Assembly: GCA_026985435.1 (NCBI GenBank)
Contig: JALSQL010000011.1
Span: forward strand, 1-5,268
DNA: 5,268 nucleotides
Direction of reading: 5' to 3'
DNA from: Acidilobaceae archaeon
GTDB lineage: Archaea; Thermoproteota; Thermoprotei_A; Sulfolobales; Acidilobaceae
A program made the position numbers and the translations under genes. The notes below the pieces were generated by a model. It saw nothing but the letters and a program-made list of their open reading frames with translations. It ran no database searches and was not told the DNA's origin. Below are positions 1 through 4,209 of this stretch, one piece after another (within the stretch, counting starts at the first letter, position 1; each line of letters opens with the position of its first letter).

Positions 1-57
1 GAAGTGAGCCCCAACCCCCCGCCCCGCATAACTCCTCACACCCAAGCCACCCCCCAG

Positions 58-309
58 CTAGGACACGAGACAACGAGCCACACACCGGCCACGCTCAGTC
101 AAACGAACCAAATTCTTCCGCTCGGTAGGCACGATTTCTATCAGGCCTTCCTTCTCGAGTATCCGGCGGTATCGGGTTATGGTGTGGAAGTTCGTCTTCA
201 TGAACTCGGCTAGGTCGCTCGTACTTGGTTCCCTTCCTGCCTGCTCGAATGCGTACAGCGCTCTTAGGAACTGGAGAGCAAATGAGACGGCAAACTCGGC
301 TCCCCTCAT
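58..309 (-). CDS. small winged-helix transcriptional regulator
   Basis: This 83-residue protein is probably a sequence-specific DNA-binding regulator. Residues about 12-25 form a hydrophobic helix. Residues about 30-56 read as a helix-turn-helix (S-x-S-DLAEFMKTN, then FHTITRYRRILEKEGL), followed by a beta wing (IEIVPTERKNLVRLTERG). That is the usual order in MarR/PadR/ArsR-like winged helices, but the family cannot be fixed by eye. The frame is open back to 459, but I place the start at the ATG at 309: an A/T box (about 333-339) lies roughly 27 bases upstream, as expected for a leaderless archaeal mRNA, and residues upstream of this Met do not look like a domain. It is divergent from the gene at 388, and the 78-base gap holds inverted repeats it may bind. 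The two C-terminal Cys (76, 80) are unexplained. Confidence 0.8.
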   Translation of the reverse strand: MRGAEFAVSFALQFLRALYAFEQAGREPSTSDLAEFMKTNFHTITRYRRILEKEGLIEIVPTERKNLVRLTERGRCVARCLVS

Positions 310-320
310 CGTTGACACCA

Positions 321-340
321 CGTATAACACGGCATATACG
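321..340. promoter_or_regulatory. candidate operator, inverted repeat CGTATA-N8-TATACG
   Basis: Two perfectly inverted 6-base arms are separated by 8 bases, immediately upstream of the plus-strand TATA-like box. The arm resembles half of the GTATAC hexamer that recurs at 433-468, suggesting one protein could recognise both clusters. The neighbouring winged-helix protein is the obvious candidate, but this is inference. Confidence 0.45.
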
Positions 341-368
341 CTTATTAGGTTCCTCTGAACTACTGAAC
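340..368 (+). repeat. promoter repeat, copy 1
   Basis: This 29-base segment starts at the TATA-like GCTTATTAGG and ends at CTGAACTACTGAAC. It recurs at 1693-1721 with a single mismatch (T350 versus C1703). It holds the TATA box and the expected initiation zone; the short internal tandem CTGAAC (355-360 and 363-368) could be an operator. It lies upstream of the gene at 388. Confidence 0.85.
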
Positions 369-387
369 TCATGAACAGGTGAGAGAT

Positions 388-927
388 ATGGAACGCGAGT
401 CTACTCCTACTCTGGGGGGCGAGCGGAATCCTGTATACGACCTGTATACGCGTATACACTCCGTATACGGGGACACCTGGTGCGAAGAGAAGCTAGAGGC
501 ATCTGAGCCAGCGTGCTTCCGAGTTCCTAGCCTAGCAAAGATGCTCTACAGAGACTTCCTCTCCAGCCAAGACAAGAAGTATATCCAGATAGTTGTAGAG
601 GGCATGATATACGCAGCGGCCCAGCACAAGCTGGGGAAGCTGCCCTGCGAGGACTTGATTAACAAGAGGCTAGCGGCAATAGGAGCCATGACCACAGGCC
701 AGGGAACCGTAGTTTTCAACATAAACATCAACAACAACGTGGCCGAAGCCAAGCCGACCATTAATATTAACGTAGACACTAAGGCTCTCGAGGACATCGC
801 TAGACTGCTCGAGTATCTCCTTCAGGAAGCAAGCAAAAACATGACACCTAGGACTAGACGGATACTCGAGCAACGTGTCAAACGGGCGGAGAGGGTGTTA
901 GAGGATCTCATAGTCAAGCTGAACTAA
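388..927 (+). CDS. unknown 179-residue protein with Asn/Ile-rich beta segment
   Basis: I do not recognise this gene. Residues 1-30 are polar. Residues about 47-100 look helical and contain Cys43 and Cys87. Residues about 107-130 are a striking beta-prone stretch (TVVFNININNN, then PTININVD), followed by two long charged helices (131-151 and 154-178) that may form a coiled coil. A helical N-terminus, a short beta segment and a C-terminal helix can occur in oligomeric phage DNA-binding or small-terminase-like proteins, but that is only a structural analogy. The ATG at 388 is preferred over the GTG at 379 because AGGTGAG ends 4 bases before 388 and overlaps 379. It is the first gene after promoter copy 1. 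A symmetric GTATAC array lies inside its codons 16-27, probably a DNA-level signal. Confidence 0.8.
   Translation: MERESTPTLGGERNPVYDLYTRIHSVYGDTWCEEKLEASEPACFRVPSLAKMLYRDFLSSQDKKYIQIVVEGMIYAAAQHKLGKLPCEDLINKRLAAIGAMTTGQGTVVFNININNNVAEAKPTININVDTKALEDIARLLEYLLQEASKNMTPRTRRILEQRVKRAERVLEDLIVKLN
433..468. promoter_or_regulatory. symmetric array of four GTATAC hexamers
   Basis: GTATAC occurs at 433, 444, 452 and 463, with start-to-start spacings of 11, 8 and 11, exactly symmetric about position 450.5. The inner pair forms the perfect 16-base palindrome TGTATACGCGTATACA at 443-458. The hexamers fall in different codon phases of the overlapping gene, so selection appears to act on the DNA rather than the protein. 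Roughly one-turn spacing of the outer sites suits cooperative binding of dimers on one face of the helix. The role as repressor site or replication or partition site is inferred. Confidence 0.55.
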
Positions 928-941
928 TGAGGTGATGTAGG

Positions 942-1163
942 ATGAACAAAGAGTGCTTTGATTTGATATCTGATATTAGCACTGAGATTGTACCGCGCTA
1001 TAACAGGAGATTAGTTGCGGCAGCAATTGAGTTATATGGTAGCATGGCGGGTATTAAGATTGACAATCATATTAAGAAAATTGTTCTTGATATCGTTGAG
1101 GAGAGGAGTAGAGCGTGGATGGTGGCATGGCGGGATACATTGCGGGGTGCGGGGTATGCCTAG
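942..1163 (+). CDS. unknown small AT-rich protein, 73 residues
   Basis: I do not recognise this gene. The product is mostly helical by eye, with no clear motif: an acidic N-terminal part (residues 5-16), an amphipathic middle, and a basic, Trp-containing C-terminus (RSRAWMVAWRDTLRG). The start is supported by GAGGTGAT at 929-936, just after the stop of the upstream gene, so the pair is probably co-transcribed. Its base composition is unlike its neighbours: about 33-40% GC across 961-1080, whereas much of the right-hand operon is above 60%. This suggests separate acquisition. The stop overlaps the start of the next gene. Confidence 0.65.
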   Translation: MNKECFDLISDISTEIVPRYNRRLVAAAIELYGSMAGIKIDNHIKKIVLDIVEERSRAWMVAWRDTLRGAGYA

Positions 1164-1329
1164 AGTTGAGGAGTGCGAGTGGGCCAGGGATAGTAGACTT
1201 GGCTATTTCATATGCCTGTATATGGTGGCTCATAGGAGAGCTTGCAGGCGTAAACTGCTGGAGTATACGGTGATCCTGCTAGGCTCTAGCGTAGCAGGGT
1301 TCCTTCTAGGCTATCTTATCCTAAGATGA
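1156..1329 (+). CDS. small C-terminally anchored membrane protein, 57 residues
   Basis: The 57-residue product has a short charged N-terminal part with Cys7, Cys20 and Cys30, a basic stretch (HRRACRRK, 26-33), and one strongly hydrophobic C-terminal helix (about 38-56) ending LGYLILR. By the positive-inside rule the N-terminus should face the cytoplasm, making it tail-anchored. The helix carries a GxxxG packing motif (GFLLG). I chose the ATG at 1156 because it overlaps the previous stop and follows a GGGGTGCGGGG run; the frame opens earlier at 1015, but that part only shadows the 942 gene. Its 3' end overlaps the convergent gene at 1316 by 14 bases, and the two C-terminal helices are similar. 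Function unknown. Confidence 0.6.
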   Translation: MPRVEECEWARDSRLGYFICLYMVAHRRACRRKLLEYTVILLGSSVAGFLLGYLILR

Positions 1330-1639
1330 GGCTCGCTAGGTAGCCTATTGCCAGGCCTGCTAGGAAGGCTAGCGCCGCCAGTAGTCTGGCAGGGACATAG
1401 CAGGAGCATACTGCTTTTTCCACCTCTTTCAGAAGTTCTAGCGGGTTCTTCCCTTTCGGCTCTATCATCCAGCGTAGGCTCTCCCACTCCATGAACCCTT
1501 TGAGGTCCCGTAGGCCCTGGCAGTCGGCGGTTGCCATTAGATATGCTACTAGTTCCCTCTGGTCTTGCGGCAGTGTCTCCAGCTCCCGGAGAACGCGCTC
1601 GTAGACGGCTCTCCTCACCGCCCGGCAATCTCGGATCAC
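1316..1639 (-). CDS. C-terminally anchored membrane protein, 107 residues
   Basis: The product has a soluble, mostly helical, charged region (residues 1-77), then a Cys-rich hinge (VCSCY, 77-81) and a C-terminal transmembrane helix (about 84-106) ending GYLASLILG. The helix contains a GxxxG motif (GLAIG). The start is the GTG at 1639, preceded on the minus strand by GGGGTGAG (1650-1643). It diverges from the 1752 operon and converges with the 1156 gene. The shared AGxxxGYL...LIL ending suggests the two proteins have related anchors and may pack in the same membrane complex. Family not recognised; virion-membrane, holin-like or surface-exclusion roles are all possible and unproven. Confidence 0.65.
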   Translation of the reverse strand: MIRDCRAVRRAVYERVLRELETLPQDQRELVAYLMATADCQGLRDLKGFMEWESLRWMIEPKGKNPLELLKEVEKAVCSCYVPARLLAALAFLAGLAIGYLASLILG

Positions 1640-1751
1640 AAGCTCACCCCGTGTACTCGTGTGCTTCTGTGCGTTAGCTGGCTAGCATGAAAGCTTATTA
1701 GGCTCCTCTGAACTACTGAACAAGTGAGCACAAGAACAGGAGAGGTGGTGT
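1640..1751. promoter_or_regulatory. divergent promoter region of the 1639 gene and the right-hand operon
   Basis: No gene lies here. On the plus strand the TATA-like CTTATTA (1694-1700), preceded by AAAG (a plausible BRE), predicts transcription start near 1723. On the minus strand an A/T stretch (TAATAAGCTTTC, about 1689-1700) could serve the gene starting at 1639. The GGAGAGGTGG run at 1739-1748 is the Shine-Dalgarno for the first operon gene. Confidence 0.55.
1693..1721 (+). repeat. promoter repeat, copy 2
   Basis: Matches 340-368 at 28 of 29 positions. The similarity resumes after a short gap as GAACAGG (372-378 and 1734-1740). It lies upstream of the right-hand operon as copy 1 lies upstream of the 388 gene, so both transcription units probably share one promoter and operator type. 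Confidence 0.85.
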
Positions 1752-2021
1752 GTGGTGGGTCATGTGGTGGCTAGGCCCGCGATAGCGGGCGAGGTCTGGC
1801 TCGATATCCAGGAGCTCGCCCTGAGGCTTAGGAGAGCCGGGGTCAGGGTAGACGGTAGCCAACTAGTTGAGCTCGGCGCCAAGATCATTCTAGCAGTCGC
1901 CAAGACTGGCAGGCTCCCCGAGGAGCTAGAGGTACTATTGGACGAGCGGGCCAGGGCCAAGCTCCACCAGCTCCTTGCCGCCCTAGCAACCGAGGCTCAG
2001 GCTGTCGAGGCCGAGGCTTGA
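1752..2021 (+). CDS. small protein, possibly ribbon-helix-helix DNA-binding
   Basis: First gene of the right-hand operon; 89 residues. Residues about 13-20 (GEVWLDI) could form a short beta strand, followed by helix QELALRLRRAG, a short turn (VRVDGS) and helix QLVELGAKIILAVAK. The strand-helix-turn-helix order and hydrophobic spacing resemble a ribbon-helix-helix (CopG/Arc-like) fold, but the match is by eye only. A C-terminal helix rich in Ala/Glu follows. Start choice is uncertain among GTG codons at 1752, 1755 and 1764; GGAGAGGTGG at 1739-1748 is close to 1752/1755 and better spaced for 1764. Being the first gene after the shared promoter fits an autoregulator, which is inference. Confidence 0.7.
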   Translation: MVGHVVARPAIAGEVWLDIQELALRLRRAGVRVDGSQLVELGAKIILAVAKTGRLPEELEVLLDERARAKLHQLLAALATEAQAVEAEA

Positions 2022-2037
2022 GGGGGGTGAAGCGGGG

Positions 2038-2184
2038 ATGGGTGTTAAGATAACGATAGAGGTAGAGGATGAGATCGACAGCAAGATCATAGAGGCGCTC
2101 ACAGCCTTGCTCAAGGCTCTAGCAGACAGGCGTAGGATAGTCTTCCTCGACGACGTCGAGCAGCCAGCCACCAAGAGGGGGTGA
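2038..2184 (+). CDS. 48-residue unknown protein
   Basis: A short gene with good signals: GAGGGGGGTGA (2020-2030) ends 7 bases before the ATG, and its stop TGA sits inside the Shine-Dalgarno of the next gene. The product has a beta strand (VKITIEVED, 3-11), an amphipathic helix (IDSKIIEALTALLKALAD, 13-30) and a second strand (RRIVFLDDV, 32-40), ending in a polar tail (KRG). The alternating pattern and operon spacing make a real small protein likely. No family recognised. Confidence 0.6.
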   Translation: MGVKITIEVEDEIDSKIIEALTALLKALADRRRIVFLDDVEQPATKRG

Positions 2185-2191
2185 ATGGGTG

Positions 2192-2671
2192 ATGGCGCAG
2201 GAGAGCGTGGAGAAGTCGGGGCTCGAGGGGCTGGCCTCGAGGATCCTGGAGCTCGCGAGGGAGTTGAGGCTGCACTTCGTTTTCGATAGTAGGCTGGTCT
2301 ACTGCGGCAAGGGTAGCTGTGTGGTGGTGTGGCTGGACGGTAGCGGCGTTGACGCGTACGGGCCGGATCCAAAGGCAGCTGCATTCAAGCTCCTCGGGGA
2401 GCTCGAGGAACTCGCTAGGAAGAGGGAGAGGTGGCAGTCACTCCTCAGGGGCTTCGTGGACGGCAACGCGGCGCTCGAAGACGTCCGGGCGGCTAGGAGA
2501 GAGTACGCAAGCGCCCTCAGGGATCTAGTTGACCACCTCAAGTACAGCGACGAGCAGCTCGAGGAGATCCACAGGGACCCGGAGAGCGAGGTCGAGGCAG
2601 ACGAGTACTACGAGACCCCGGAAGAGCAGCTAGCACGCGCGGTCAGGAACCTATGCAGCTGCGAGGGGTGA
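2192..2671 (+). CDS. unknown 159-residue acidic protein
   Basis: I do not recognise this gene. Residues 11-27 form a helix, then strands HFVFDS and SCVVVWLDG, with Cys38 and Cys43 in the hairpin between them. A Y-G-P-D-P turn (56-60) and a second helix (61-78) complete an alpha-beta-beta-alpha unit. Residues 80-120 are a long charged helix, 120-150 are very acidic, and the tail has C-x-C (155, 157). The ATG at 2192 is chosen over the overlapping GTG at 2189 because the spacing from AGGGGGTGA (2176-2184) is 7 bases. The alpha-beta-beta-alpha unit resembles the one in the gene at 3379. The four Cys might bind metal or form disulfides, as is common in hyperthermophile cytoplasm; neither is shown. 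Confidence 0.7.
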   Translation: MAQESVEKSGLEGLASRILELARELRLHFVFDSRLVYCGKGSCVVVWLDGSGVDAYGPDPKAAAFKLLGELEELARKRERWQSLLRGFVDGNAALEDVRAARREYASALRDLVDHLKYSDEQLEEIHRDPESEVEADEYYETPEEQLARAVRNLCSCEG

Positions 2672-2677
2672 ACCCCG

Positions 2678-3181
2678 ATGAGTACGGATGGGGCTGTATC
2701 CAAGGCGGAGCTCGCCCTGTGGCTCCGCGAGCGTGTGGCGCAGCTAGAGGATGAGCTACGGTATCTCAGGGCCCTATTGGAAGCCATCAGCGGCGGCGGT
2801 GGCGGTGAGCGGGATCCCCGCAGGGCCCGGCCCGGGGAGCGCGTGGAAGAGGTGAGAGTAGGCAGGCGTAGGATCGCCCGGGTCTTTAAGGGCGAGGATT
2901 ACGTCCGCCTAGCGCCGCTCGTGCCCCTCGTCTTCCCCCGCGAGGTGAGGGGGTACATCGACGCCGTCATAGGGGAGATCAGGGCGGAGCAGGCCCGGGC
3001 AGGCCGCGAGGATAGGCTGGCGAGGCTCGAGGTGAGGAGCACCCCAGACGGCGGTCTAGAGGAGATACTAGTCGACGGCCTGCATAATACGCTCGAGCAG
3101 ATCAAGGCCAAGACCGCCCTCAAACACGCAGCCGAGCTAGCATGGCAGTACACGAGAGCGGCAAGGAAGGCCAGGGGGTGA
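2678..3181 (+). CDS. unknown 167-residue coiled-coil protein
   Basis: Residues 9-37 form an amphipathic helix with heptad-like spacing (LALWLRERVAQLEDEL...), likely a coiled coil. A five-Gly linker (39-43) and a basic/acidic hinge follow. A beta segment (EEVRVGRRRIARVF, 57-70) leads to a proline-containing hydrophobic stretch (RLAPLVPLVFPREV, 77-90), then long charged helices to the end. This looks like a self-assembling or adaptor protein, but no family is recognised. The ATG at 2678 follows the upstream stop by 6 bases. The Shine-Dalgarno GGGGTGA overlaps that stop and could pair with the following CCCC (2673-2676), so translation may be coupled to the gene before. The gene ends AGG GGG TGA, again placing a Shine-Dalgarno over the stop. 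Confidence 0.7.
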   Translation: MSTDGAVSKAELALWLRERVAQLEDELRYLRALLEAISGGGGGERDPRRARPGERVEEVRVGRRRIARVFKGEDYVRLAPLVPLVFPREVRGYIDAVIGEIRAEQARAGREDRLARLEVRSTPDGGLEEILVDGLHNTLEQIKAKTALKHAAELAWQYTRAARKARG

Positions 3182-3187
3182 ACGGCC

Positions 3188-3379
3188 GTGATCGATGATC
3201 TAGTGGTGACCCTCGGGCTAGCAGAGAAATTGGCGTTAGAGAGGATTAAGAGGGAGAGGTGCATAGTCGTTGACAAGGCATGGTTCTGGATGAATATGGC
3301 GCGGCACCGCTGTGTTGAGGGCCGGGTCATCAGCGACGACAAGATTGAGTTGTGCTGGGTCTGCGAGGTGACGCCCTAA
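3188..3379 (+). CDS. 63-residue Cys-containing protein, possible zinc binder
   Basis: A short helical N-terminus (residues 3-23) is followed by a strand (CIVVDK), an aromatic segment (AWFWMNMARHRC) and a beta end with C-W-V-C (56-59). His40, Cys42, Cys56 and Cys59 could form one zinc site, a ribbon-like arrangement; Cys25 is an extra. This is a visual guess, not a recognised domain. The start is GTG at 3188, five bases after an AGGGGGTGA run that includes the previous stop. The stop TAA shares its last base with the ATG of the next gene, so the two are very likely co-translated. Confidence 0.65.
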   Translation: MIDDLVVTLGLAEKLALERIKRERCIVVDKAWFWMNMARHRCVEGRVISDDKIELCWVCEVTP

Positions 3380-3591
3380 TGCTCGTCGTCATCGAGGCGG
3401 GGCCTGAGTGGCGTGACAGCGCGGAGCGCCTCGCGAGCCTCGCGAGGCGTCTGGGCTACAGGGTGGTGATCCGAGGCGCCCCCCAGGGCTTCAGGGTTGA
3501 GAGCCCCGCCGGGGTGTTCGAGGATCCAGACCGCGCGAGCGTCGCCCTCGCCAGGCTCCTAGGCTTCCTCAGCTCGGGTGGTGGGCGGTGA
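3379..3591 (+). CDS. unknown 70-residue alpha/beta protein
   Basis: Compact alpha/beta protein: strand MLVVIEAG, helix (10-25), strand YRVVIRG, hairpin GFRVESPAGVFED, then a helix (52-64) ending LLGFL and a Ser/Gly tail. The frame opens at 3352, but the ATG at 3379 is the likely start: it overlaps the upstream stop by one base and follows GAGGTGAC (3364-3371) by 7 bases. The second half (helix, strand, strand, D-P, helix with LLG) resembles residues 17-73 of the protein at 2192, hinting at a common small domain within the operon. Function unknown. Confidence 0.65.
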   Translation: MLVVIEAGPEWRDSAERLASLARRLGYRVVIRGAPQGFRVESPAGVFEDPDRASVALARLLGFLSSGGGR

Positions 3592-3851
3592 GCCTGTGGG
3601 AGTTCGAGTATGAGAGGCCTGCGAGCCTCGTGGTCGCGGCCGCTAGGATAGCGGGTGGGGACCTCAGCGATAGGGGCTCTATAGTCAGGGGGCTCCGCAT
3701 CATAGCGAGGCTGGAGGGCTGGCCTGGGAGGCTCGCCAGCTACCTACTCGCGAGACGCGAAGCCCTCGAGGAGGCCCTGCACTATGCGGCGATGGGCTAT
3801 GCCGACGCGGGGGTCGTCGAGGAGGTGGTGGGGAGGTGGAGTGGCTCATAG
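3588..3851 (+). CDS. unknown 87-residue helical protein
   Basis: Starts at a GTG that overlaps the previous stop as GTGA, with a GGGTGGTGGG run (3577-3586) upstream, so translational coupling is likely. Residues 10-24, 30-44, 46-56 and 58-85 read as helices; the second half has an AREALEEALHYAAMGYADAG stretch and a Val/Glu-rich last helix. No transmembrane segment, Cys or catalytic motif is visible. It overlaps the next gene by 16 bases. Not recognised. Confidence 0.65.
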   Translation: MSLWEFEYERPASLVVAAARIAGGDLSDRGSIVRGLRIIARLEGWPGRLASYLLARREALEEALHYAAMGYADAGVVEEVVGRWSGS

Positions 3852-4198
3852 AGCGTCTAATGGAGGAGCTCAGGAGGCTCGAGGAGCGCGAGAGGGAGCT
3901 GCGGAGCAGGCTCTCCGAGCTACCGGCTGGCGGGGGCACGCTCGACTATAGGTGGGTGAAGAACAGCCAGGGGAGGAAGTACTGGTACTGGTACCTGGTC
4001 TACTACAGGAATGGGCGGCGCTGCCACAAGTATCTCGGCAAGCAGCTCCCAAGCGACATACTGGAGTCCAGGGTCAACGCCCGCGAGGCCCGCAGGGTTG
4101 CACGCGAGCTTAGGAGGCTCGCAGAGGCGAGGGCGCGCGCCGAGCGCTACATCGAGAAGGCGCTCTCAATCCTCCAGCGTGTCCTCCAGCGTGTCTAG
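3836..4198 (+). CDS. coiled-coil protein with YWYWYL/KYLGK beta-hairpin
   Basis: Residues 2-28 are a highly charged coiled coil (LIERLMEELRRLEERERELR). A Gly-rich turn leads to residues 38-70: YRWVKNSQGRKYWYWYLVYY, a NGRR turn, then CHKYLGK. This aromatic strand-turn-strand ending in Y-(I/L)-G-K recalls the compact hairpin of DUF6788-like proteins and of wing-like DNA-binding elements near integrases and transposases, though the Cys residues typical of the former are missing. Residues 80-118 are a basic helix pair (REARRVARELRRLAEARARAERY). A nucleic-acid-binding role is a reasonable inference. The GTG at 3836 follows GAGGTGGTGGGG (3820-3831); the ATG at 3860 has no comparable ribosome-binding site. 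Confidence 0.7.
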   Translation: MEWLIERLMEELRRLEERERELRSRLSELPAGGGTLDYRWVKNSQGRKYWYWYLVYYRNGRRCHKYLGKQLPSDILESRVNAREARRVARELRRLAEARARAERYIEKALSILQRVLQRV

Positions 4199-4209
4199 GG
4201 GGGTCCACT

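Larger units (their letters stand above)
310..387. promoter_or_regulatory. divergent promoter region of the winged-helix gene and the 388 gene
   Basis: The gap between the two divergent starts holds, on the plus strand, a TATA-like box CTTATTA at 341-347, which would place transcription start near 370. The minus strand has an A/T box at about 333-339, fitting a leaderless start at 309. An inverted repeat CGTATA-N8-TATACG (321-340) covers the minus-strand box and abuts the plus-strand box, so a protein bound there could control both directions. A Shine-Dalgarno-like AGGTGAG (377-383) precedes the ATG at 388. Promoter placement is inferred from spacing; no transcript data are available. Confidence 0.6.

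Noticed and set aside
1..29. Minus-strand ATG at 29 with an upstream AGGAG, opening a frame off the left edge
   Set aside because: Only nine codons are visible, Gly-rich, and the Shine-Dalgarno spacing is very short; too little to call.
4..213. Plus-strand open frame at the left edge
   Set aside because: It is mainly antisense to the winged-helix gene; its Pro/Thr/His-rich start reflects the C-rich strand at 1-60, and it has no ribosome-binding site in view.
310..459. N-terminal extension of the winged-helix gene back to 459
   Set aside because: It would cover the promoter region, the GTATAC array and the start of the divergent gene; the ATG at 309 fits a leaderless start.
433..468. GTATAC array as a CRISPR array
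   Set aside because: The units are 6 bases with 2-5 base gaps; there is no long repeat or unique spacer.
1015..1155. Longer version of the 1156 membrane protein starting at 1015
   Set aside because: The extra part overlaps the 942 gene in another frame, and the 1156 ATG couples to that gene's stop.
1311..1628. Alternative minus-strand frame, Arg/Pro/Gly-rich
   Set aside because: It is a shadow of the 1316-1639 gene, which has a good ribosome-binding site and a clear transmembrane helix.
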